Of a DNA stretch of 32,348 bases, positions 17,988-25,275 are shown piece after piece. The translations under genes and the position numbers were made by a program. Positions within the stretch are counted from its first letter, which is position 1. Every line of letters begins with the position of its first letter. The stretch spans positions 1 through 32,348 of the forward strand of contig CANHKZ010000014.1 of the NCBI GenBank assembly GCA_947461425.1. The letters are read 5' to 3'. The stretch comes from Flavobacteriaceae bacterium. Its GTDB lineage: Bacteria > Bacteroidota > Bacteroidia > Flavobacteriales > Flavobacteriaceae. Under the pieces are notes generated by a model. The model searched no databases, had not been told where the DNA came from, and saw only the letters and a list, made by a program, of their open reading frames with translations.

Positions 17988-18023
17988 TAGCATTTTCTAA
18001 ATCAAGAAAATGCTATTTTTTTT
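17988..18023 (+). terminator. Intrinsic terminator of the YeeE/YedE operon
   Basis: Stem TAGCATTTTCT (17988-17998) with AGAAAATGCTA (18005-18015), a 6-base loop, then eight T. The right arm and T run are also the last codons and TAG stop of the convergent lysoplasmalogenase-family gene. In the minus direction the same hairpin lacks a good T run. Confidence 0.85.
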
Positions 18024-18684
18024 GATTCAAATTTAGAATTCCCCATACAATACCATATTGTGCTGCTAAATAAGTTATCATAATAAAAAATGAGGCATGC
18101 GGTATGGGTTGGTAAAACTTATTAAAAGCCAAAACACTATCAGAAGCAATAAACAATATAGCGCCAATTAATACGGATTGGTATGGAATTGATTTCCATT
18201 GATAACTTCCTTTTAAGGCAAAATATAACATACTACTAATTACGATTGCATACACTATTACGGGAACAGTTAAAGGACCTAATTTTGGTCCTAAAGTATT
18301 AATCATCCCGAAGAAGTAGAGTAAAATAAGCCCTATTCCTGCCCCAAAACTTATTTTGTTGGAAATGGAATTACTTATTGTTTGTTTACTAAAAAGTACT
18401 ATATAAAAAACATGCGATATCAAGAAAGCTACTAAGCCAATAATAAAATAAATTTCGCCTTTATTAGCAAATAGTAAGACAATATCACCAATCCAAGAAA
18501 AAGTCAATGCGGTTAAAAGAAGGGACTTGGTTTTGAACTTGTCCGATAAATACACTCCAGATAATAATAAAGGCAATAAAAAAGGTTTTAAATAAACAGC
18601 TATTTCTTCTTGGTTTAAAGCGATCATAGCTAAATAGAAAATACTATATCTAATGTATATGTATAGTGCAACTTTATTTTTCAT
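18013..18684 (-). CDS. Lysoplasmalogenase, YhhN/TMEM86 family
   Basis: 223 residues, about eight membrane segments. Two conserved acidic motifs of the family are present: Asp67 in FSWIGDIVLLF and Asp182 in ASDSVLAFNKF; acidic residues in these motifs are essential in the animal enzyme TMEM86B. The family hydrolyses the vinyl-ether bond of lysoplasmalogen to a fatty aldehyde and a glycerophospho-headgroup; some bacterial members have this activity, while E. coli YhhN is uncharacterised to my knowledge. The gene begins 11 bases after the stop of the alkylglycerol-monooxygenase-like gene, so both are surely on one transcript. That context supports a role in ether-lipid breakdown rather than a generic membrane role. 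Confidence 0.87.
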   Translation of the reverse strand: MKNKVALYIYIRYSIFYLAMIALNQEEIAVYLKPFLLPLLLSGVYLSDKFKTKSLLLTALTFSWIGDIVLLFANKGEIYFIIGLVAFLISHVFYIVLFSKQTISNSISNKISFGAGIGLILLYFFGMINTLGPKLGPLTVPVIVYAIVISSMLYFALKGSYQWKSIPYQSVLIGAILFIASDSVLAFNKFYQPIPHASFFIMITYLAAQYGIVWGILNLNQKK

Positions 18685-18695
18685 AATTGAGAGAT

Positions 18696-19961
18696 CTAAG
18701 CGATGGTCATTTTTTCTGATTTGAAATCAGTACTTACAAAATATAGAGTTCCAAAAAAGGATAGACTAATTAAAGCCATTACTAAATAAGTTCCGTATGG
18801 AATGAATCGATCAATTTGAAACCAGTTACCCAATAAAACAATTATTCCGAAGCCATAAGTGAATCGGATTGTTTCCCAAAGCACGGAGTATTTATTAGTA
18901 TCCATTAATTCGGTATAACTATAAACACTAATAAAAATAAAAAAAGCATAAATAAAAATATTTTGTAATGTAAGGTTGCCTATCGAAATGTATAAGAAGC
19001 TTACCAATCCTAGAGTTAGAAACATTTGAAAAATTGACCAATACAATAATAGTTTTGAATGTTGCGAACCATATTTTGTAAATTGATATACATCCCTAAT
19101 TTTAGAAACAGGATATTTTTCTTCAAAATTGGCTGGACGCCATCCTGTAGGTTTAAACCAAATAGTTAGTTTGTCTTTCCAGTTTTCAGCCCGCCAAGCA
19201 TCACAAATTAACAGCCATAAATGTTGAAAATTGATTCGGAATGGATTCCAGGTTTGAGCAGGCCTTGTAATACCAAAAACGGCTGGTACATGATCCAATT
19301 CTTCTTGAAATGTTCCAAAGAGTTTATCCCAAAAAATAAAAATTTGGCCATGATTTTTATCCATGTATTCTATATTGATAGCATGATGCACCCGATGATG
19401 CGAAGGTGTAACAATAATTTTTTCTAAAATCCCTATTTTTTTAATGTGCTTAGTATGGTACCAAAACTGCAAAAACAAATGAATAGGCAAGGTGATAGCA
19501 ATTACTTTTGCAGGAACTCCAATTAAGGCTGCTGGAAGTAATAAGAAAGTGAAAAGATTTACAAAACTTGAAATACTTTGGCGTAAAGCACAGGACAAAT
19601 TAAATTCTTCACTACTATGATGAATAGCATGTTTGTTCCATAAGAAATTGATTTGATGCGATAAACGGTGGGACCAATAACCATAAAAGTCAATCACAAT
19701 AAAAGCGATCACAATGGATAAAATTGTAATTTCTTGTTGAAAGAAAGCTAAATGAGCCGACATCCATTCATAAGAAAGTAAAGTAATACTCAATCCTAGT
19801 ACATCTTTTAAGGAATTTACAATACCTGAACTTATACTCGAAACGGAGTCCATCAATGGCGCTGTATCTTCTCCTTTATAATAACCATATATTTTTTCAA
19901 TGATTATTAATGTCAAAAAAAGGGGCATCGCAAAAACTAAAATGGTGGCATATTCTTTCAT
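18696..19961 (-). CDS. Sterol desaturase/fatty acid hydroxylase superfamily, alkylglycerol-monooxygenase-like
   Basis: 421 residues. Di-iron histidine motifs: HRLSH (98-102), HAIHH (111-115), a His in QFWYHT (169), and HHRVHH (188-193). Multiple membrane helices lie on both sides, including a C-terminal helical region (about 300-415). Compared from memory with human alkylglycerol monooxygenase (445 residues), long blocks agree: HHSSE followed by NLS and ALRQS, then TPSHHRVHH, DKN, and WDK-FGTF. AGMO cleaves the ether bond of alkylglycerols with O2 and tetrahydrobiopterin. Domain length and the C-terminal membrane part also match AGMO, not the shorter sterol desaturases. First gene of a two-gene operon with the lysoplasmalogenase-family gene. 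Confidence 0.88.
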   Translation of the reverse strand: MKEYATILVFAMPLFLTLIIIEKIYGYYKGEDTAPLMDSVSSISSGIVNSLKDVLGLSITLLSYEWMSAHLAFFQQEITILSIVIAFIVIDFYGYWSHRLSHQINFLWNKHAIHHSSEEFNLSCALRQSISSFVNLFTFLLLPAALIGVPAKVIAITLPIHLFLQFWYHTKHIKKIGILEKIIVTPSHHRVHHAINIEYMDKNHGQIFIFWDKLFGTFQEELDHVPAVFGITRPAQTWNPFRINFQHLWLLICDAWRAENWKDKLTIWFKPTGWRPANFEEKYPVSKIRDVYQFTKYGSQHSKLLLYWSIFQMFLTLGLVSFLYISIGNLTLQNIFIYAFFIFISVYSYTELMDTNKYSVLWETIRFTYGFGIIVLLGNWFQIDRFIPYGTYLVMALISLSFFGTLYFVSTDFKSEKMTIA

Positions 19962-19979
19962 ACAACTTATTTATTGTAT

Positions 19980-19987
19980 CAAATATA
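19980..19987 (-). promoter_or_regulatory. Candidate -7 element for the ether-lipid operon
   Basis: The minus strand reads TATATTTG, an exact TAnnTTTG match, 18 bases upstream of the ATG at 19961, which would give a very short leader. A -33 TTG at the usual distance is not seen. Confidence 0.4.
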
Positions 19988-20033
19988 AAATAAAACTGTA
20001 TGTTTTTTAATTAAAATAAAAAAAAGTAGAAAA

Positions 20034-20309
20034 TTATATAATTTCTGCACTTAGACCAGCTGCTAATAGCTGAATGCATTGTGGCTTAAGTTTTTCATAC
20101 ACATCAGTTTTTACGGTACATTTTCCGTTATAATGAATAATTAACGAACATTGTTCCGCTTGTTCTGGCGTATGATCACAAACTCTAATTAAAGTAGCAA
20201 TTACATGATCAAAAGTATTGACATCGTCATTATACACCACAATTTCATTATTTATAGTGGTGGCTTCTTTTAAACTGACTCTTTCTCTAACTTTTTCTTT
20301 AGTACTCAT
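20034..20309 (-). CDS. clpS: ATP-dependent Clp protease adaptor ClpS
   Basis: 91 residues. A flexible N-terminus is followed by the ClpS core with VVYNDDVNTFDHVI (about 24-37) and AEQCSLIIHYNGKCTV (about 52-67), the two strands and loop that form the N-degron pocket and the ClpA/ClpC contact. ClpS passes proteins with bulky hydrophobic N-terminal residues to the Clp protease. The usual Thr-Pro after the Asp-Asp motif reads Asn-Thr-Phe here. It follows prmA by 34 bases on the same strand and is probably co-transcribed with it. Confidence 0.93.
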   Translation of the reverse strand: MSTKEKVRERVSLKEATTINNEIVVYNDDVNTFDHVIATLIRVCDHTPEQAEQCSLIIHYNGKCTVKTDVYEKLKPQCIQLLAAGLSAEII

Positions 20310-20343
20310 TGGAATGTTGTATTGTACTTAATTAACTGTAGAA

Positions 20344-21177
20344 TTATTTTATATATTTTAAGGAAACCCAATTATTTTTTTGAAACTTTTTGATATATGT
20401 TAAGCCATGTTTAGTACAAGAATCATCAATAAAAGGGATATCTTCTTCATAAAAACCACTAAAAAGGATAGTTCCGCCAGTATTCAAACAATCGAAATAC
20501 GATTGCATATCGTTCAAAAGAATATTACGATTAATATTAGCAATAATTAAGTCGTATTTTTTTCCAATTAGTAAGGCAGCATCACCTTCATATACACTGA
20601 TATGTTGGCAATTGTTTCGCTCGGCATTTTCGATAGAATTCAAATAACACCAATTGTCAATATCAATTGCGTCGATAGGTTGAGCGCCTTTCATTTCGGC
20701 TAAAATTGCTAAAATAGCGGTGCCGCATCCCATATCTAAGGTTTTTAAACCTTTTAAATCCATCTCCAGAAGTTGCTGGATCATCATATGTGTAGTTTCA
20801 TGATGTCCTGTACCAAAACTCATTTTAGGTTCAATAACGATATCAAACTCAGCATCTGTTTTTGGGTGAAAAGGAGCACGAACGTGACATTTACCATCTA
20901 CTTCAATTGGTTCGAAGTTTTTTTCCCATTCTTCATTCCAATTCACTTGTTCAATCTCTTCAAAAGTGAAGTCGATTTTGAATTCTTTTGATTGGAGAAT
21001 ATATACATCGTCAAGAATAGTTTTGTCCCAAAACGCCTTTTGAACAAAAGCATCTATTCCACTTTCCGTTTCTGTGAAACTTTCAAAAGCAGTTTCTCCT
21101 AATTCAGCGATTAGAATTTCTGAACCTAACTCTTTTGGTTCAATAGTAAAGTGGTAACCGATATAACTATTTGACAT
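20344..21177 (-). CDS. prmA: Ribosomal protein L11 methyltransferase (PrmA)
   Basis: Trimethylates residues of ribosomal protein L11 using S-adenosylmethionine. 277 residues, normal length. N-terminal substrate-recognition domain (1-60) and a class I methyltransferase domain: GTGHHETT at 122-129, SAM-binding DMGCGT at 148-153 and the ANINRN motif near 214. A -7-like TACATTTG (minus, 21194-21201) precedes the ATG, downstream of the tpiA terminator, so prmA-clpS may have its own promoter. Confidence 0.95.
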   Translation of the reverse strand: MSNSYIGYHFTIEPKELGSEILIAELGETAFESFTETESGIDAFVQKAFWDKTILDDVYILQSKEFKIDFTFEEIEQVNWNEEWEKNFEPIEVDGKCHVRAPFHPKTDAEFDIVIEPKMSFGTGHHETTHMMIQQLLEMDLKGLKTLDMGCGTAILAILAEMKGAQPIDAIDIDNWCYLNSIENAERNNCQHISVYEGDAALLIGKKYDLIIANINRNILLNDMQSYFDCLNTGGTILFSGFYEEDIPFIDDSCTKHGLTYIKKFQKNNWVSLKYIK

Positions 21178-21193
21178 GTTTTTATTTTTTTTG

Positions 21194-21201
21194 CAAATGT
21201 A
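21194..21201 (-). promoter_or_regulatory. Candidate -7 element for prmA-clpS
   Basis: The minus strand reads TACATTTG, an exact TAnnTTTG match, placed between the tpiA terminator and the prmA ATG. No clear -33 TTG at the normal spacing. Confidence 0.4.
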
Positions 21202-21235
21202 CGGTTTCTCGTTATTTATTGTAAAAAATCAAAAC

Positions 21236-21267
21236 AAAAAAAGAGGTTTGAATGTACAAACCTCTTT
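21236..21267 (-). terminator. Intrinsic terminator of tpiA
   Basis: Stem AAAGAGGTTTG (21240-21250) with CAAACCTCTTT (21257-21267) and a 6-base loop. On the minus strand it is followed by a T run. It lies about 22 bases past the tpiA stop and before prmA, splitting the block into two transcription units. Confidence 0.88.
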
Positions 21268-21289
21268 CAATTATTTGTAATAGTAAAAT

Positions 21290-22042
21290 TTAGATTGCGT
21301 TGATAATGGCTACAAAATCATCTGCTTTTAAAGCAGCTCCTCCGATAAGACCTCCGTCTACATCTGGTTTTGAGAAAATTTCTTTTGCATTTTCAGGTTT
21401 CACACTGCCTCCATAAAGGATAGAAACATCTTCAGCTACATCACTACCAAAAGATTTACGAACTGTTTCTCTGATGAATTCATGCATTTCTTGTGCTTGT
21501 TCAGGAGAAGCGGTTTCACCTGTTCCAATAGCCCAAACGGGTTCGTAGGCTAACACTACTTTTTCCCAATTAGCGGCTTTAATATGAAACAAACCATCTT
21601 TCAATTGGTTTTCTACCACATTGAAATGATTGTTGGATTGACGGTCTTTCAGTTCTTCGCCAAAACAGAAAATAACTGTCATTTCATGTGCTAATACAGT
21701 ATCTACTTTTGAAGCAATTAAAGCATCAGTTTCATGAAATATAGCTCTACGCTCTGAATGTCCAAGGATTACTGTAGTAACGCCAACACTTTTTAGCATG
21801 TCTGCTGAGATTTCTCCTGTAAAAGCTCCATTTTCTGCTTGGTGTACATTTTGAGCGGCTACATCAATGTTAGTAAATTCTAAATGATCAACTGCAGATG
21901 CAAGATTGATAAAAGTAGGTGCAACAATTACTTGTGCTGCGCTATCAGTAGGGACTTTAGCAATTAATTCATTTAATAAATCTTCTGTTTGCTCCGCATT
22001 TTTATGCATTTTCCAGTTTCCTGCAACAATCTTTTTTCTCAT
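21290..22042 (-). CDS. tpiA: Triosephosphate isomerase
   Basis: Glycolysis: interconverts dihydroxyacetone phosphate and glyceraldehyde 3-phosphate. 250 residues, full length. Active-site residues: Lys11 in GNWKMHKN, His95 in LGHSERR, Glu167 in AYEPVWAIGTG, and the phosphate-binding YGGSVKPEN and GGLIGGAAL segments. It follows the TlpA-like gene by 30 bases and ends at a clear terminator. Confidence 0.98.
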   Translation of the reverse strand: MRKKIVAGNWKMHKNAEQTEDLLNELIAKVPTDSAAQVIVAPTFINLASAVDHLEFTNIDVAAQNVHQAENGAFTGEISADMLKSVGVTTVILGHSERRAIFHETDALIASKVDTVLAHEMTVIFCFGEELKDRQSNNHFNVVENQLKDGLFHIKAANWEKVVLAYEPVWAIGTGETASPEQAQEMHEFIRETVRKSFGSDVAEDVSILYGGSVKPENAKEIFSKPDVDGGLIGGAALKADDFVAIINAI

Positions 22043-22072
22043 TATAGTGCTATTATTTTTATTGTGTTTAAT

Positions 22073-22570
22073 TTATTTTAATTTGTTGAGCGTTTCATTA
22101 ATAAGATCAAAATCTTTCTCAATAGCTCTGTATAGTACTATTTTACCTGATTTATCTATGATAATATATCTTGGGATCCAATCCAAATCAATTGCTTGAC
22201 CAAAAACTCCTTTCATTTGATCGTTAGCCATAAAATGGTCTCCTTTCAATTCGTGTTTTTCGATTCCAGCTAACCATTTATCGGATGTTTTATCCATTGA
22301 AATGAATGTAAATGCCACTTCAGGATGATTGGCTTGTAATTCTTTTACCTTTGGCATTGCTTTGACACAATCCCCACACCAAGAAGCCCATACTTCAATT
22401 ACGGTTACTTTTCCTTTATGTTTTTTTAAAATGTCTTTAAATGCTATTTGACCTCCATCGGTTGTCAAAAGTGTTTCAGATAAAGCGGTTTCTGAAAAGG
22501 AAGTTTTCTGTGCATTGCTTGTACACGAAAATGTAGCGAAAGCAATTACTAAAGCGAATAATTTTTTCAT
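22073..22570 (-). CDS. TlpA-like thiol-disulfide oxidoreductase, probable lipoprotein
   Basis: 165 residues. The signal ends TFSC, a plausible lipobox with Cys16, so the protein is likely anchored in an envelope membrane. Thioredoxin fold with the active-site pair Cys65/Cys68 in WASWCGDC and a cis-Pro in WIPRYI. The Cys-Gly-Asp-Cys pair suggests a TlpA/ResA-type enzyme that reduces or oxidises envelope thiols. It sits between tpiA and the MauE-like BT_3928 gene; the latter may be its redox partner. The 120-base gap upstream holds a palindrome and a -7-like TAAATTTG (22588-22595, minus). Confidence 0.9.
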   Translation of the reverse strand: MKKLFALVIAFATFSCTSNAQKTSFSETALSETLLTTDGGQIAFKDILKKHKGKVTVIEVWASWCGDCVKAMPKVKELQANHPEVAFTFISMDKTSDKWLAGIEKHELKGDHFMANDQMKGVFGQAIDLDWIPRYIIIDKSGKIVLYRAIEKDFDLINETLNKLK

Positions 22571-22587
22571 AGGAATTTAATAGTTTT

Positions 22588-22595
22588 CAAATTTA
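22588..22595 (-). promoter_or_regulatory. Candidate -7 element for the TlpA-like gene and tpiA
   Basis: The minus strand reads TAAATTTG (TAnnTTTG), 17 bases before the ATG of the TlpA-like gene. No -33 TTG at the usual distance. It would make this gene and tpiA partly independent of the upstream genes. Confidence 0.35.
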
Positions 22596-22655
22596 AAGTA
22601 AAGTGAGTAAAAATGCTATTGTACCTGACTATTGTCTGGATTTACTATCGATATA

Positions 22656-22680
22656 GTTAATAACTAGTTTAGTTATTAAC
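22656..22680. repeat. Perfect 11-base inverted repeat between the BT_3928-type and TlpA-like genes
   Basis: GTTAATAACTA (22656-22666), three bases, TAGTTATTAAC (22670-22680). It begins about 10 bases past the stop of the BT_3928-type gene. It is almost all A/T and has no T run after it on the minus strand, so it is not a standard intrinsic terminator; it could be a regulator site or a mild attenuator. Confidence 0.6.
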
Positions 22681-22690
22681 GACATGCGAC

Positions 22691-23800
22691 TTATAATTTC
22701 AAGTCTTGAATATCGTTATAATGTACTTTTTGTTTGACAGTACCTCTTTCTAATATAACAATACTAGGATTGGCTCTTTCAATGGTTTTTAGAGCAATAG
22801 CGTCACAAAAATAAAAGTCAAATGTATATCCGAATTCTTTTTTTGTTTTTTCTATTTGTTCCTGAGTTGAGCCTGTCATCCCAATTACTTTATAGCCTTT
22901 AGCTTCTGCTTCTTTTTGAACGTTTTTCAAAATGTTCAAGCCGTCTTTATTGGCAATAGCCAAATCATAAGCAACAAAAACAAGTAATTTATAATGACGT
23001 AATAATCTGTCTTTTTGATCAAAACCATCTTTTTCCATGGCGAAATCATGAATAGGAGGTACGTATCCTTCTACAATTACTTTGTCTTTTCGATCCACAA
23101 AAGTCGCTCCGGCTGGAATATTCATTAAATCCTTTTCGGTAAATTCAGTATCAACGCCATTAACTTTGTAAATAAACACCATTTCCACAACTGATTGTGG
23201 AGCTCCTTCTGGAATTGCCATTCCCTTTTGAATGTTGTTGCCCACTTTGAAAGGCCTAAAGTCAATAATTGGCAAATGATTTAAGACCCAATAAGCCATT
23301 ATTCCGCACAAAACTAAGCTGAATCCAACAAGAGTATTTTGGATTTTAGCAGTAAATAATGGCTGCACCAATTTATTATTGATAAACAAAATCAAAATAA
23401 AGAATAACAAAACGACATCTTTTGTAAAGGATTCCCATGGGGTTAAATGCAAAGCATCTCCAAAACAACCGCAATCTTTTACCACATTGAAATAAGCAGA
23501 GTAAAAAGTTAAGAAGGTAAATTGAATAATAAGAAGGAGTAAAAGCCAAACCGTTAGTTTTGATTGGTAACCCAATAAAAGCATAACTCCTAAAACTACT
23601 TCAAGGATAACTATAAATAGGGCTATAGCTAATGAAAATGGAATAAAAAATGGAAGGTTAAAAACAGGCTCGCCAAAGTATTCAGCCAACTTATAAGAAA
23701 AACCTACAGGGTCATTCAATTTAATTAAACCTGAAATAATAAAAAGAATTCCAACAAATAGTCGAGAAAATTGGGTCAGTATGTTTTTTAAATTCATCAT
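22691..23800 (-). CDS. BT_3928-type membrane protein: MauE/DoxX-like domain fused to a thioredoxin-like domain
   Basis: 369 residues. The N-terminal half has four to five membrane helices of the DoxX/MauE type, with Cys110 and Cys112 in DCGCFGD, a motif of redox-associated MauE-like proteins. A further helix lies near 150-170. The C-terminal half (about 265-369) looks like a thioredoxin-like fold (YKLLVFVAYDLAIAN, PSIVILERGTV), but with no Cys-x-x-Cys. Expected in the inner membrane with the soluble part in the periplasm. It is 21 bases after the DUF1599 gene and upstream of a TlpA-like protein, so a thiol-relay role is plausible but inferred. Confidence 0.85.
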   Translation of the reverse strand: MMNLKNILTQFSRLFVGILFIISGLIKLNDPVGFSYKLAEYFGEPVFNLPFFIPFSLAIALFIVILEVVLGVMLLLGYQSKLTVWLLLLLIIQFTFLTFYSAYFNVVKDCGCFGDALHLTPWESFTKDVVLLFFILILFINNKLVQPLFTAKIQNTLVGFSLVLCGIMAYWVLNHLPIIDFRPFKVGNNIQKGMAIPEGAPQSVVEMVFIYKVNGVDTEFTEKDLMNIPAGATFVDRKDKVIVEGYVPPIHDFAMEKDGFDQKDRLLRHYKLLVFVAYDLAIANKDGLNILKNVQKEAEAKGYKVIGMTGSTQEQIEKTKKEFGYTFDFYFCDAIALKTIERANPSIVILERGTVKQKVHYNDIQDLKL

Positions 23801-23821
23801 TTTTATAATTTGAGAAAAAGG

Positions 23822-24358
23822 TTATTTTTTCATTAAAATCAACGCAAAAACAGCGTAATTAATCATGTCTTGATAATTGGCATCAATACCCTCAGAAACT
23901 AATGTTTTTCCTTCATTATTTTCAATTTGCTTTACTCGAAGTAATTTTTGCAGAATCAAATCGGTTAAAGAACTGATACGCATTTCCCGCCAAGCCTCAC
24001 CATAATCATGGTTTTTATTTTCCATTAATTCTTTGGTTGCCAATATTTTAGCATCGTATAATTCAGTAGCTTTTACACGATCTAAATCGGGTTGATCTAC
24101 AAATCCTAATTCCAATTGTATCAACGCCATAATGGAATAATTGATGATTCCAATAAATTCTCCTGCTTCGTCTTCATTTACTTTACGAACATCGTTTTCT
24201 TGTAAAATTCGGATGCGTTGCGCTTTGATAAATATTTGGTCGGTTAGCGAAGGCAAACGTAAAATACGCCAAGCACTTCCGTAATCTTTCATTTTTTTGG
24301 TAAATAAATCGCGACATACCGCAACTACGGCATCATATTCTTGTGAAGTATTCTTCAT
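23822..24358 (-). CDS. DUF1599 protein with an internal duplication
   Basis: 178 residues made of two copies of one unit. Copy 1 has DYGSAWRILRLPSLTDQIF (25-43) and INYSIMALIQLE; copy 2 has DYGEAWREMRISSLTDLIL (118-136) and INYAVFALILM. DUF1599 has been linked by computational work to nucleotide-modification systems of phages and resembles all-alpha NTP-pyrophosphohydrolase-like folds; the function of this chromosomal form is unknown. Divergent from folP and first gene of the block leading to tpiA. The folP neighbourhood hints at a nucleotide or pterin link, but that is weak. Confidence 0.88.
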   Translation of the reverse strand: MKNTSQEYDAVVAVCRDLFTKKMKDYGSAWRILRLPSLTDQIFIKAQRIRILQENDVRKVNEDEAGEFIGIINYSIMALIQLELGFVDQPDLDRVKATELYDAKILATKELMENKNHDYGEAWREMRISSLTDLILQKLLRVKQIENNEGKTLVSEGIDANYQDMINYAVFALILMKK

Positions 24359-24374
24359 TATTGATGTATATTTG
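24341..24374 (+). promoter_or_regulatory. Candidate folP promoter
   Basis: TTG at 24341-24343, a 23-base spacer, and TATATTTG at 24367-24374 (exact TAnnTTTG). The folP ATG is 75 bases further on. A divergent -7-like TATTTTTG (24391-24398, minus) for the DUF1599 gene lies only 16 bases away, so the two promoters may interfere. Confidence 0.4.
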
Positions 24375-24449
24375 TATTCAAAAATTTTTTCAAAAATAAG
24401 AATTATTTTCCTGAAAGAAGAAAAACAAGCTCTTTAAAACCAGATTGAA

Positions 24450-25274
24450 ATGACTATTAATTGCAAAGGAAAACTTATCGATTTATCAAAGCCTAAGGTA
24501 ATGGGAATTCTTAACCTAACACCGAATTCTTTTTTTGACGGAGGGAAGTATACAAATGAGGAGGAAATAGTAGCTCAAGTTCATAAAATGCTTTCTGAAG
24601 GGGCTACTTTTATTGATATTGGTGCGTATTCAAGCAAACCCAATGCCGAATTTGTTGCCGTAGAAGAAGAAATAGCTAGAATAGTTCCTGTTGTTGAATT
24701 GCTAATTAATCATTTTCCAAATATCATTATTTCTATAGATACATTTCGATCCGAAGTTGCCGAAGCCTGTATTCTAAAAGGTGCTGCTTTGATTAATGAT
24801 ATATCGGCAGGAAAATTAGACGATTTAATGTTAACAGTTATTGCTAAATACAATGTGCCTTATATCATGATGCACATGAAAGGAACGCCACAAACTATGC
24901 AAACGTTGACACAATATGATGCTATTGTTGAAGAAATACTTTTATATTTCTCTGAACGAATTGCGGCCGCTCGAAGTTTAGGTATCAATGATTTGATTGT
25001 TGATCCTGGATTTGGCTTTGCCAAAACATTGGAACAGAATTACGAATTACTACAAAAAATGGAATTGTTTGAGCAATTAAATTTGCCAATTTTGGCAGGA
25101 ATTTCTAGAAAATCAATGATTTATAAAGTATTGAATTGCAATCCTTCAGAATCTCTTAACGGAACAACGACTTTAAATACTGTTTCGTTGATGAAAGGTG
25201 CAAATATCCTTCGAGTGCACGATGTAAAAGAAGCTATGGAATGTGTTACTTTATTTAATGCTTTGCATTCGTAA
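24450..25274 (+). CDS. folP: Dihydropteroate synthase
   Basis: Folate synthesis: joins hydroxymethyl-dihydropterin diphosphate to p-aminobenzoate; the target of sulfonamides. 274 residues. Motifs in order: MGILNLTPNSFFDGG (18-32), GAYSSKPNA (58-66), Asp97 in IDTF, NDISAG (116-121), MHMKGTPQTM, DPGFGF (185-190), and GISRKS (217-222). Two positions differ from the textbook E. coli pattern: TPNSF instead of TPDSF, and SSKPN instead of STRPG in the pABA loop. Divergent from the DUF1599 gene; ends one base before the stop of rlmH on the other strand. Confidence 0.96.
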   Translation: MTINCKGKLIDLSKPKVMGILNLTPNSFFDGGKYTNEEEIVAQVHKMLSEGATFIDIGAYSSKPNAEFVAVEEEIARIVPVVELLINHFPNIIISIDTFRSEVAEACILKGAALINDISAGKLDDLMLTVIAKYNVPYIMMHMKGTPQTMQTLTQYDAIVEEILLYFSERIAAARSLGINDLIVDPGFGFAKTLEQNYELLQKMELFEQLNLPILAGISRKSMIYKVLNCNPSESLNGTTTLNTVSLMKGANILRVHDVKEAMECVTLFNALHS

Positions 25275-25275
25275 T

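Noticed and set aside
22656..22680. Reading the A/T-rich palindrome as an intrinsic terminator
   Set aside because: There is no T run after it on the minus strand and the stem is weak, so it is listed as a repeat only.
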